From: Pseudomonadota bacterium
GTDB lineage: Bacteria > Pseudomonadota > Alphaproteobacteria > Acetobacterales > Acetobacteraceae
NCBI GenBank assembly: GCA_021784255.1
Contig: JAJXSZ010000101.1
Location: 1 to 9,470 of the forward strand
Length of the DNA: 9,470 bases
Direction: 5' to 3'
The notes under the pieces are model-generated. The model did not search any database. It was not told where the DNA came from and saw only the letters and a list, made by a program, of their open reading frames with translations. Position numbers and translations under genes: made by a program. Of this stretch, positions 1 through 6,608 are shown piece by piece (the stretch's first letter is position 1; every line of letters begins with the position of its first letter).

Positions 1-1265
1 CAGCGCGCGCGCTGCGCGGCGTGCGCCGCGGCGACGCGCGCAGCGACCACCGCGGTTGTCTCGCCCGCCGGGGCACGCGCGAGCTCCGCCGGCGGCACGG
101 GATCGACGTCGATCGCCAGGTCGATACGATCGAGCAACGGGCCGCTGATCCGCCCCTGGTATTCCTCGCCGCAGCGCGGCGCCTTGCTGCAGGCGCGTGC
201 CGCGTCGCCGAGATAGCCGCAGCGGCACGGGTTCATCGCCGCGACGAGCTGGAACCGGGCGGGGTAGGTGACATGGGCGGCGGCGCGCGCGACCGTGGTG
301 CGCCCGGTCTCGAGCGGCTGGCGCAGCGCCTCGAGGGCGGCGCGGGGAAACTCCGGCAGCTCGTCGAGGAACAGCACGCCGCGATGGGCGAGCGAGATTT
401 CGCCGGGCCGCGCGCGGGCGCCGCCGCCGACCAGGGCGGGCTGGCTGGCGCCGTGATGGGGCTCGCGATAGGGCGGGCGGACGACGAGGCGGCCCTCCTC
501 CAGCATGCCGGCGAGGGAATGGATCATGCTCACCTCAAGCGCCTCCTGCGCCGTGAGGTCGGGCAACAGCCCGGGCAGGCGCGAGGCGAGCATGGACTTG
601 CCGGCGCCGGGCGGACCGACGAGCAGCAGGTTGTGCCGCCCCGCCGCCGCGATCTCGAGCGCGCGGCGCGCGGATTCGAGGCCGCGGATCTCGGCCATGT
701 CGCGCACGGCCTCGGCCGCCGCGGCTTCGCTCGGAGCCGGCGGTTCGAGCACCTGCAGGCCGCGGAAATGATTCACCAGCGCCAGGAGATCGGGGGCGGC
801 CAGTACCTCGATGCGTCCCGCCCAGGCCGCCTCCGCGCCCTGGCGGGCGGGGCAGACGAGGCCGAGCTCGCGCGCCGAGGCGGCGATCGCCGCCGGCAGC
901 ACGCCGGCCACCGGATTGATCGCCCCGTCGAGCGAGAGCTCGCCGAGCGCGGCGAACTCCGCCACCGCCTCGGCCGGAATAACCGCCATCGCCGCCAGCA
1001 CCGCGAGCGCGATCGGCAGGTCGAAATGGCTGCCTTCCTTCACCAGGTCGGCCGGCGCGAGGTTGATCAGCACGCGCTTGGGCGGCAGGGCCAGGCCCAT
1101 CGCGATCAGCGCCGCGCGCACCCGCTCGCGCGCTTCCGTCACCGCCTTGTCGGCGAGTCCGACGATGAGAAAGGCGGGCAGGCCCGGCGCGATCTGCACC
1201 TGGATCTCCACCGGAACCGCGTCGATGCCGGCGAAGGCGAAGCTCTGTACACGCGCGACGGTCAT
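1..1265 (-). CDS. comM: ComM/YifB-family Mg-chelatase-like AAA+ ATPase (3' end cut by window)
   Basis: The protein reads inward from ATG at 1265 and 421 codons are present. The family is usually a little over 500 residues, so roughly the last 85 are missing. The N-terminal ChlI-like domain (about 1-165) begins MTVARVQSFAFAG and contains FLIVGLADKAV (32-42) and NLAPADLVKEGSHFDLPIAL (68-87). The AAA+ core has Walker A GPPGAGKSM (217-225), Walker B GVLFLDELPEF (296-306) and MNPCRCG (344-350). Cysteines at 347, 349, 359 and 365 look like the family's small metal-binding knuckle. RISGPLLDRIDL (372-383) follows. Known role: ComM is a hexameric helicase that promotes branch migration when transformed DNA is integrated, but it is widespread also in species not known to be competent. 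The start overlaps the stop of the upstream deacetylase gene (ATGA, 1262-1265), so translation is probably coupled. No separate Shine-Dalgarno is obvious. Family assignment is secure; function in this organism is inferred. Confidence 0.95.
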   Translation of the reverse strand, partial: MTVARVQSFAFAGIDAVPVEIQVQIAPGLPAFLIVGLADKAVTEARERVRAALIAMGLALPPKRVLINLAPADLVKEGSHFDLPIALAVLAAMAVIPAEAVAEFAALGELSLDGAINPVAGVLPAAIAASARELGLVCPARQGAEAAWAGRIEVLAAPDLLALVNHFRGLQVLEPPAPSEAAAAEAVRDMAEIRGLESARRALEIAAAGRHNLLLVGPPGAGKSMLASRLPGLLPDLTAQEALEVSMIHSLAGMLEEGRLVVRPPYREPHHGASQPALVGGGARARPGEISLAHRGVLFLDELPEFPRAALEALRQPLETGRTTVARAAAHVTYPARFQLVAAMNPCRCGYLGDAARACSKAPRCGEEYQGRISGPLLDRIDLAIDVDPVPPAELARAPAGETTAVVAARVAAAHAAQRAR

Positions 1266-2290
1266 CCGAGCCCGCCGAGAAACCGTTGCAAAATCGTTCC
1301 GATAGTCGCGGTGTCGTAGCCGCCTTCCTGGACCAGGGCGGCCGGCACTCCGAGCGCGCGGATGCGCTCGCCCGCGCGCGCGAAGCCCGCCGCCGTCACG
1401 GCGAGGAAGCCGAGCGGTTCGGTCTCGCTCGCATCGAAGCCGAGGCTGACCACCAGCGCCTCGGGGCGGAAGGTGCGGATCGCCGCGAGCGCGGTCTCGA
1501 TCGCGCCGAGCCAGGCGGCGTCGCCGCTGCCGCGCGCGAGCGGCAGGTTGAGGTTGGCGCCCGCGCCGGCGTCCGCGCCGCGCTCGTGGTCGCGGCCGAC
1601 GTACCAGGGGTAATAGAAATCCGGGTCGCCATGGACCGAGGCGAAGAAAACGTCGCCGCGCTCCCAGAAGATTCCCTGCGTGCCGTTGCCGTGATGGGCG
1701 TCGATGTCGAGCACCGCGACGCGCGCGGCGCCGTTGCCGCGCAGGTGCTGGGCGGCCAGTGCGGCGTTGTTGAGGTAGCAGTGCCCGCCGGCGCGCGCGG
1801 CGTAAGCGTGGTGGCCGGGCGGCCGGCAGAGCGCGTAGGCATGCCGCCCCGCCGCCACCTCGTCGGCCGCGGCGAGGGCACAGCCGGCGGCGGCGAGCGC
1901 GGCCTCCCACGTGCCCTCGCCGATCGGGCAGGCGGTGTCGGCGGTGAACCAGCCGGCGCGCGCGACGATGCCGGTACCGGGGCGCCCGCCCTGGGCCAGC
2001 ATCTCCGCCGCGGGGTGGATGTTGGCGACGATCTCGGGGCCGGGCTGCGGCTGCTCGGACCAGGCGCGATGGCCGTCGCAGAGGAACTCCAGGTAGGCGT
2101 GCGCGTGCACCTCGGCGAGGGCGGCGACGCTCGCGGGCGGCGGGGTCGCGACGTCGAGCCCGGCGGCGCGGCCGGCTTCGAGCAGGACTTCGGCGCGGGC
2201 AGGGATCTCGTAGTTCGGCCGCACCGTGCCGCGCTGGAGGAAGAAACGGGGCGCGTGGCGCGCATGGGCGGGAGAATGGAAGAGTTTCAC
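1262..2290 (-). CDS. Acetylpolyamine amidohydrolase / class II histone-deacetylase-family zinc hydrolase
   Basis: A 342-residue protein, matching the roughly 340 residues of bacterial acetylpolyamine amidohydrolases. It removes acetyl groups from an amine (acetylpolyamine or acetyl-lysine) using one Zn ion. Visible landmarks: an N-terminus KLFHSPAHARHAPRFF typical of the family; the catalytic tandem histidines in LCRPPGHHA (154-162, H160/H161); zinc ligands D197 and H199 in DIDAHHGNGTQ (195-205) and D286 in VSLGFD; the loop HGDPDFYYP (220-228); and the catalytic tyrosine Y325 in EGGY. I place the start at GTG 2290 because family members begin right at this KLFHSP-type segment. The frame stays open to an ATG at 2410, but that extension is low-complexity and resembles no family sequence. 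A second GTG seven codons upstream (2311) is possible. No strong ribosome site is seen. It is divergent from the M81 gene and overlaps comM by 4 bp. The in vivo substrate is unknown. Confidence 0.92.
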   Translation of the reverse strand: MKLFHSPAHARHAPRFFLQRGTVRPNYEIPARAEVLLEAGRAAGLDVATPPPASVAALAEVHAHAYLEFLCDGHRAWSEQPQPGPEIVANIHPAAEMLAQGGRPGTGIVARAGWFTADTACPIGEGTWEAALAAAGCALAAADEVAAGRHAYALCRPPGHHAYAARAGGHCYLNNAALAAQHLRGNGAARVAVLDIDAHHGNGTQGIFWERGDVFFASVHGDPDFYYPWYVGRDHERGADAGAGANLNLPLARGSGDAAWLGAIETALAAIRTFRPEALVVSLGFDASETEPLGFLAVTAAGFARAGERIRALGVPAALVQEGGYDTATIGTILQRFLGGLG

Positions 2291-2369
2291 ACCGGCAACG
2301 GTAGGCACGAGGGCGGCTCGCTGTCCACCGCCGCTTGCCCCGCTCCCGCCACGGCGCCAGACTGTGCGG

Positions 2370-2390
2370 CTCGGATCGAGTTCGACCGAG
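2370..2390. promoter_or_regulatory. 21-bp dyad (candidate operator or leader hairpin) in the divergent gap
   Basis: Within the 127-bp gap between the divergent deacetylase (start 2290) and M81 (start 2418) genes lies an inverted repeat. The left arm is CTCGGATCGA (2370-2379), the spacer is GT, and the right arm is TCGACCGAG (2382-2390). The arms match at all nine positions if A2375 is treated as a one-base bulge. The dyad ends 27 bp before the M81 ATG and begins 79 bp from the deacetylase GTG, so a protein bound here could control both genes. The odd bulge fits a leader-RNA hairpin at least as well as a symmetrical operator. No convincing -35/-10 pair is visible in the gap. Function is inferred from position and symmetry only. 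Confidence 0.35.
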
Positions 2391-2417
2391 GTGGCTTTGG
2401 ACGGGGACACGGGAAAG

Positions 2418-3929
2418 ATGCGGCTGGCGCTGGGCGGATTCCTGCACGAAAGTCATTCCTTCGCGCCGCTGCCGACGCGCTACGAGGACTTCCTGCATCC
2501 CGGCGGCTTCCCGCCGCTCGCCCAGGGCGACGCGCTGTTCGCGGCGGTGCGGGCGGCCTCGGTGCCGATCGCCGGCGCGCTCGCGGTCGCGCAGGCGGCG
2601 GGGGCGACCTGCGTGCCGCTCGCCTGGGGCTTCGCCAATCCCGCCGGGCCGGTAGAGGACGAGGCGTTCGAGCGTATCGCGGCGATGCTCGGCGCGCGGC
2701 TGTCCGAGGCGCTGGACCAGGGGCCGCTCGACGGCATCTATCTCGACCTGCACGGCGCTGCCGTCGCCGCGAGCTTTCCGGACGCGGAAGGAGAGCTGCT
2801 GCGCCGCGTGCGCGCCATCGCCGGCGACATCCCGCTCACCATCAGCCTCGATCCGCACTGCAACCTGACGCAAGCGATGGTCGAGCGCGTCGATGCGCTG
2901 GTGCCGTTTCGCACCTATCCGCACGTGGACATGCGCGAGGCGGGGGCGCAGGCGATGCATCTGTTGCTGCAGCGCATCGAGCGTGGCCGGCCCTGGGCGC
3001 GCGCGTTCCGCCAGAGCGATTACTGGATTCCGCTCACCAGCCAGTGCACGCTCGTCGCACCGATGGCGCCGGTGATGGCGACGCGCGCGGCGCTCGCAGC
3101 ACGGCCCGGCCTTGCGGAACTGGCCTTCTGTTTTGGCTTCCCCTACGCCGATTTCGCCGATTGCGGCACCGCGCTCGCGGCCTACGCCGAGACCCGCGAG
3201 CAGGCCGACGCCGTCGCCGACGCGCTGCTCGCGGAACTCGTGGCGCGCGAGGCGAGCTTCGCCTCCGAGGTGCTGCCGGCCGCGGAAGCGGTGCGCCAGG
3301 CGATCGACCTCGCGCGCACGGCGACAAAGCCGGTGGTGATCGCCGACACCCAGGACAACCCCGGTGGCGGCGGCCACGGCGACACCACCGGCCTGCTCGC
3401 GGAACTGGTCCGCCAGAACGCCGAGGGCGCGGTGATGGTGCTGATCAACGACGCCGCGAGTGCCGCGGCCTGCCACGAGGCTGGCGTCGGCGCGGCGCTG
3501 CGGCTCGATCTCGGCGGCAAGTCGGACGGCGCGCCGCTCGCGGTCGATGCGGTGGTGGAACGTCTCGGCGATGGGCGCTTCACTCTGACCGGGCCGATGG
3601 GTAAGGGCAATCCCGGCAATCTCGGTCCCTGCGCGCTGATCCGCGTCGCGCCGGGCGTGCGCGTCGTCGTGGTCAGTCGCAAGATGCAGGCGCTCGACCA
3701 GGCGATTCCGCGCCATCTCGGTATCGAACCGAGCGCATGCCGGATTCTCGCGCTGAAGTCATCGGTGCATTTCCGTGCCGATTTCCAGCCGATCGCCGAA
3801 CGCGTTCTGGTCGCCGCGGCGCCGGGGCCGGTCGCGGCCGATTCCTCGGTGTTCGCGTTCAGGCACCTGCGGCCAGGCCTGCGCCTGCGGCCGATGGCCA
3901 ATGCCCGTTTTGCCAGTGGCGGGAGCTGA
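2418..3929 (+). CDS. M81-family (MlrC-like) zinc metallopeptidase
   Basis: A 503-residue protein with the two parts of the M81/MlrC family: an N-terminal DUF1485 catalytic domain (about 1-290) and a C-terminal MlrC_C domain (about 305-485). The N-terminus MRLALGGFLHESHSFAP carries the family's GGFxHE pattern (E11). Further conserved residues are DLHGAAV (110-116, H112), SLDPHCNLT (143-151, D145 and H147) and TYPHVDM (166-172, H169). The D145-x-H147-22-H169 spacing agrees with the zinc-ligand spacing I recall for MlrC. The C-terminal domain shows DTQDNPGGGGHGDTTG (310-325), GGKSDG (366-371) and LALKSSVHFRADF (444-456). Founding members hydrolyse linearised microcystin, but most homologues occur where there is no microcystin pathway, and no other mlr gene is nearby. 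The substrate here is probably another peptide or amide. ATG 2418 is chosen from the family N-terminus; purine-rich GGGGA (2403-2407) and GGGAAAG (2411-2417) precede it. The last 71 bp overlap the convergent GNAT gene. Confidence 0.9.
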   Translation: MRLALGGFLHESHSFAPLPTRYEDFLHPGGFPPLAQGDALFAAVRAASVPIAGALAVAQAAGATCVPLAWGFANPAGPVEDEAFERIAAMLGARLSEALDQGPLDGIYLDLHGAAVAASFPDAEGELLRRVRAIAGDIPLTISLDPHCNLTQAMVERVDALVPFRTYPHVDMREAGAQAMHLLLQRIERGRPWARAFRQSDYWIPLTSQCTLVAPMAPVMATRAALAARPGLAELAFCFGFPYADFADCGTALAAYAETREQADAVADALLAELVAREASFASEVLPAAEAVRQAIDLARTATKPVVIADTQDNPGGGGHGDTTGLLAELVRQNAEGAVMVLINDAASAAACHEAGVGAALRLDLGGKSDGAPLAVDAVVERLGDGRFTLTGPMGKGNPGNLGPCALIRVAPGVRVVVVSRKMQALDQAIPRHLGIEPSACRILALKSSVHFRADFQPIAERVLVAAAPGPVAADSSVFAFRHLRPGLRLRPMANARFASGGS

Positions 3930-4440
3930 GCCGGTAGAGGATGTGCGGGCGCATCGGGTGGCCCGGCGGCAGGCGCGGGTGCTCGAAATCGTCGCCCGGG
4001 TCGCGCCGCATGCCGAGGCGCTGCATCAGCCGCCAGGAGCGCTCGTTCGCCGGGCGGGTGAAGGCGACGATCTCCGCCAGGCCGCGGGCAAAACCGAAAT
4101 CGAGGCTGGCGCGGGCTGCTTCCGCGGCATAGCCCTGACCCCAGGCATCGCGCGCCAGGCGCCAGCCGATTTCGACCGCCGGCGCACAGGGCATCGGCGG
4201 CGCGACCGAGTAGAGCCCGACCGCGCCCGCGAGCCTCGCCACGCCGGGAATCTCCACCGCCCAGAAGCAGAATTCGTGTTCGCGCTGGTGCGCCTGCTGG
4301 CGTTCGATCCAGGCCGCGCAGCCGGCGCGGTTGAGCGGCAGGAGGTGGCGCATCACCAGCGGATCGGCGCTCATCGCCACGAATGGATCGAGGTCCGCCT
4401 CGCACCACGGCCGCAGGATCAGACGCGCGGTCGTCAGCAT
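3859..4440 (-). CDS. GNAT-family N-acetyltransferase (RimJ/RimL-like)
   Basis: A 193-residue single-domain GNAT protein. The N-terminus MLTTARLILRPWCEADLDPF is the standard start of RimJ/RimL-type acetyltransferases. The acetyl-CoA-binding motif A is RLARDAWGQGYAAEAAR (94-110), with the GQGYA pyrophosphate loop. Motif B is NERSWRLMQRLGM (132-144). Family members transfer acetyl from acetyl-CoA to an N-terminal or other amine; nothing here identifies the acceptor. The ATG lies inside the end of kdgK (shared ATGCTGA, 4434-4440) and has no visible ribosome site of its own, so translation is probably coupled to kdgK. The body of the fold seems to end near HILYRLS (166-172). The remaining 21 residues come from DNA that also encodes, on the other strand, the end of the M81 gene. 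This tail is rich in Ala and Gly and has no recognisable motif. Confidence 0.9.
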   Translation of the reverse strand: MLTTARLILRPWCEADLDPFVAMSADPLVMRHLLPLNRAGCAAWIERQQAHQREHEFCFWAVEIPGVARLAGAVGLYSVAPPMPCAPAVEIGWRLARDAWGQGYAAEAARASLDFGFARGLAEIVAFTRPANERSWRLMQRLGMRRDPGDDFEHPRLPPGHPMRPHILYRLSSRHWQNGHWPSAAGAGLAAGA

Positions 4441-5375
4441 CGCGCGAGTTCGGCCTCGACGTCTGGCGTGCGCGGGATCGGCGCCACCGCGCCATAGCCG
4501 CGCACCTTCAGCCCGGCGGCCACGCTGGCATAACGCGCGGCCGGGGCGGGCGCGTCGCCGGCGAGCAGGCGCGCGAGGAAGGCGCCGGCAAAGGCGTCGC
4601 CGGCGCCGGTCGCGTCCACCACGGCGCCCTGCAGGGCGGGCAGGCGCAGGCGGCGCTCGCCGTCGGCGAGCAGCGCACCCTCGGCGCCCAGGGTCACGAC
4701 GACGATGGCCGGGCCGAGGCGCTGGTAGAAATCGGCGGCGGCATCGGCGTCGGCGGTGCCGGCGAGGGCGGTCGCGTCCTCGAGGCTCACGAGCAGGATA
4801 TCGGCCTGCCGCGCGGCGGCATGGATCAGCGCCGCGGCGCGGGCGCGCGGCCACAGGCGCGGGCGGTAATTCGTTCCGAACGCGACGCGCACCTGATTGT
4901 GCCGCGCGACCGCGATCGCGTGCAGCACCGCGTCCGCCGCGCTGTCCGATATCCCCTGGCTGATCCCCGAGGCATAGAACATGCGTGCGCGCGCGATCAT
5001 CGCCTCCGGCACGTCGGCCGGCGCGTAGGCGCTGGCGGCGGAGCCGGTGCGGTAGAAGTGGAACTGATGCCCACCGGCGCCGTGCGTGACCAGGTAGAGC
5101 GCGGTCGGGCGCGCCGCGTCGAGCTTCACCGCGCCGAGGTCCACCCCCTCCGCGCGCCACAGGGCGAGGAAGCGCTCGCCGGCGTCGTCGTGCCCGATCG
5201 CGGTGGCGTAGGCGACGCTGGCGCCCTGACGCGCGGCGGCGATGGCGGCGTTTGATGTATCGCCGCCGAAACCTTCCAGGTAGAGGCGCCGGCCCGCGCC
5301 GTCGGGCGGCTGCGCGTTCAGCTCCAGCATCGGCTCGCCCATGCAGACGAGCTCGGGGTGCGGGTCGGCGCTCAT
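4434..5375 (-). CDS. kdgK: 2-keto-3-deoxygluconate kinase (PfkB/ribokinase family)
   Basis: A 313-residue cytoplasmic sugar kinase that would phosphorylate 2-keto-3-deoxygluconate (KDG) with ATP to give KDPG, the substrate of the aldolase encoded just upstream. The N-terminal PfkB signature is GFGGDTSNAAIAAARQG (35-51). YRTGSAASAY (108-117) and NYRPRLW (169-175) are typical of KDG kinases. The C-terminal signature DATGAGDAFAGAFLARLL (254-271) contains the anion-hole loop and catalytic base D260. Length is normal for KdgK (about 310). The start ATG 5375 overlaps the eda stop as ATGA (5372-5375), with no independent Shine-Dalgarno, which implies coupled translation. Its own stop overlaps the GNAT start. 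The adjacent aldolase makes KDG kinase much likelier than ribokinase or fructokinase, although a 2-keto-3-deoxygalactonate preference cannot be excluded from sequence. Confidence 0.92.
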   Translation of the reverse strand: MSADPHPELVCMGEPMLELNAQPPDGAGRRLYLEGFGGDTSNAAIAAARQGASVAYATAIGHDDAGERFLALWRAEGVDLGAVKLDAARPTALYLVTHGAGGHQFHFYRTGSAASAYAPADVPEAMIARARMFYASGISQGISDSAADAVLHAIAVARHNQVRVAFGTNYRPRLWPRARAAALIHAAARQADILLVSLEDATALAGTADADAAADFYQRLGPAIVVVTLGAEGALLADGERRLRLPALQGAVVDATGAGDAFAGAFLARLLAGDAPAPAARYASVAAGLKVRGYGAVAPIPRTPDVEAELARC

Positions 5376-5992
5376 GCCATGACGGCGCGAGCGGCGGCGG
5401 TGATCGCGGCCTGGTCGCCGGCGGCCGCCGCCTTCTCGTCGACGAGCGCGCCGCCGATGCCGACGAAGGCGGCGCCCGCGGCGAGATAGTCCGCGACCTG
5501 GCCCGGCGCGATGCCGCCGGTGGGGCAGAACGCGACGTCGGGGAACACCGAGGCGAGCGCCCTGATATGCGCCGGCCCGCCGGCGGAGGAGGCGGGGAAG
5601 ATCTTCACCACGTCGGCCCCGGCCGCCAGCGCCGCGCGCACCTCGGTGGGGGTGAGCGCGCCCAGCATCAGTGCCGCCCCGGCCTCGCGGCATGGGGCGG
5701 CAAGCGCGGCATCGACCCAGGGGGCGACGATGAAGCGCGCCCCGGCGGCGAGGCAGGCGCGCGCGGCCGCGGCGTCCGGTACGGTGCCGGCGCCGACCAG
5801 CAGCGCCGGGTCGCGCGCGAGTTGCGCGATGAGGTCCACCGCGCCCGGCACCGTCATGGTGATCTCGAACACGCCGAGCCCGGTCGCGCGCAGCCAGCCC
5901 ACGGCGCGCGCGGCGTTGGCGGTGCTGCGCATGCGCACCACCGGCACCACGCGGGCGGCGCGTAGCCGCGTCAGCATTGCTTTATCGTCCAT
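5372..5992 (-). CDS. eda: KDPG aldolase (2-dehydro-3-deoxy-phosphogluconate aldolase)
   Basis: A 206-residue class I aldolase that splits 2-keto-3-deoxy-6-phosphogluconate into pyruvate and glyceraldehyde-3-phosphate, the last step of the Entner-Doudoroff and sugar-acid pathways. Landmarks: VVPVVR near the N-terminus (15-20); the catalytic glutamate E43 in FEITMTVPGA (42-51); VGAGTV (66-71); the Schiff-base lysine K130 in ADVVKIFPAS (126-135); and the phosphate-binding CPTGGI (156-161). Length and all key residues match the family. Three consecutive ATGs occur at 5998, 5995 and 5992. I choose the third because AGGGAG (5999-6004) lies 6 nt from it, a normal spacing, while it abuts the first directly; this changes only two methionines. 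The site overlaps the stop of the DUF3429 gene, so coupling is likely. The CPTGG form suggests Eda rather than the DgoA (phosphogalactonate) type. Confidence 0.94.
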   Translation of the reverse strand: MDDKAMLTRLRAARVVPVVRMRSTANAARAVGWLRATGLGVFEITMTVPGAVDLIAQLARDPALLVGAGTVPDAAAARACLAAGARFIVAPWVDAALAAPCREAGAALMLGALTPTEVRAALAAGADVVKIFPASSAGGPAHIRALASVFPDVAFCPTGGIAPGQVADYLAAGAAFVGIGGALVDEKAAAAGDQAAITAAARAVMA

Positions 5993-5998
5993 CATCAT

Positions 5999-6004
5999 CT
6001 CCCT
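5999..6004 (-). promoter_or_regulatory. Ribosome binding site of eda
   Basis: AGGGAG on the minus strand overlaps the TAG stop codon (6003-6005) of the DUF3429 gene and is followed at once by ATGATGATG. Spacing to the third ATG (5990-5992) is 6 nt, which favours that codon as the start. A ribosome finishing the upstream gene would sit on this site. Confidence 0.6.
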
Positions 6005-6476
6005 AGAGCGTGATGCGCGCGCCGAGCAGGCGCAGCGTCAGCACCGTCGAAAGGATCAGTACCACCACGAGGGTCAGCACGTAGCGCAGCCAGAGATAGC
6101 CGCGCGGCAGCCAGCCGCGGATGTAGAAGCTGCGCTCGACGGCGGCGACGCCGAGATAGGCGGCGATCAGCAGTCCGATGGCGCCGGCCGGCACCGCCGT
6201 GATGTCCAGCCAAACCGCCACCCAGCCGGCGAGCGCCGGCAGCACGCCGAAGCCCGCGCGCAGCCAGGGCCGCTGCGGCTGTTCCGCCGCCAGCACCAAG
6301 CCCCAGTGCACCGCGCCGAGGAAGGACAGCACCACCGCGCCGTACGCCACCAGCCAGGTGGTCAGGTGCGTGGCGGCCGGGCCCGTGCGCGACAGGGCGG
6401 CGAAGGCGAGGGCGGCGAACGCCAGGGCGCCGGCCGCGCCGAGTACGATGGTGGCGGAGGGCAGGCGGCTGTTCAT
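6003..6476 (-). CDS. DUF3429 family integral membrane protein
   Basis: A small, very hydrophobic protein of 157 residues with about five predicted membrane spans (roughly 8-28, 38-62, 73-91, 95-113 and 129-150). FLGAVHWGL (52-60), in the second span, is the motif I associate with DUF3429. ERSFYIRGWLPRGYLWLRYVLT (114-135, read as two halves around GWLPRG) gives a conserved charged loop before the last span. Biochemical function is unknown for this family. ATG 6476 is chosen because GGAG lies 8 nt upstream and homologues begin near here; an extension to 6536 lacks family character. It is the first gene of the minus-strand run into eda, with 10 bp between its stop and the chosen eda start. That position suggests co-transcription with KDG catabolism genes, but a transport role is speculation: five spans and 157 residues resemble no known sugar-acid permease. 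Confidence 0.82.
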   Translation of the reverse strand: MNSRLPSATIVLGAAGALAFAALAFAALSRTGPAATHLTTWLVAYGAVVLSFLGAVHWGLVLAAEQPQRPWLRAGFGVLPALAGWVAVWLDITAVPAGAIGLLIAAYLGVAAVERSFYIRGWLPRGYLWLRYVLTLVVVLILSTVLTLRLLGARITL

Positions 6477-6504
6477 GAGTGCATCTCCGTGTTGCTCCTG
6501 AGCC

Positions 6505-6529
6505 CCCGGCGCGTGCCGGGCGTCGCGCC
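6505..6529. repeat. Two competing short inverted repeats in the DUF3429/CorC divergent gap
   Basis: CCCGGC (6505-6510), a 4-base loop GCGT and GCCGGG (6515-6520) form a perfect 6-bp dyad. GGCGCG (6508-6513) and CGCGCC (6524-6529) form an overlapping alternative. They lie about 30-50 bp upstream of the DUF3429 start and about 80 bp upstream of the CorC-type start. In DNA this GC-rich, 6-bp dyads arise often by chance, so a function is doubtful. The rest of the 132-bp gap shows no convincing promoter. Confidence 0.25.
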
Positions 6530-6608
6530 CCACCATCGCGCAGCAGCGCCGGGACCGCTATCCTGTCTGCCTTTCCTACGGGACGCGGCGGTTGCCGGAA
6601 GGGGCGTT

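Noticed and set aside
21..1319. A 432-codon open frame on the plus strand, antisense to comM
   Set aside because: The opposite strand encodes an unmistakable ComM with all motifs. The antisense product is Arg/Ala/Gly-rich without domains, as expected from third-position GC bias.
1286..3604. A 772-codon open frame on the plus strand crossing the deacetylase and M81 genes
   Set aside because: It runs antisense to the deacetylase and out of frame through the M81 gene. The composition is low-complexity, no motif is seen, and it spans a real divergent gap.
3182..4495. A 437-codon minus-strand frame through the M81 and GNAT genes
   Set aside because: The M81 gene on the other strand and the GNAT frame carry the conserved motifs; this frame has none.
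6536..6564. TATCCT at 6559-6564 as a -10 box for the CorC-type gene
   Set aside because: The hexamer 17 bp upstream (TCGCGC) bears little resemblance to a -35 box, so the pair is not credible.
5511..6608. The upstream extension of the CorC-type reading frame
   Set aside because: The frame stays open by GC bias across eda and the DUF3429 gene in antisense. The CNNM membrane domain begins at ATG 6609 with a good ribosome site.
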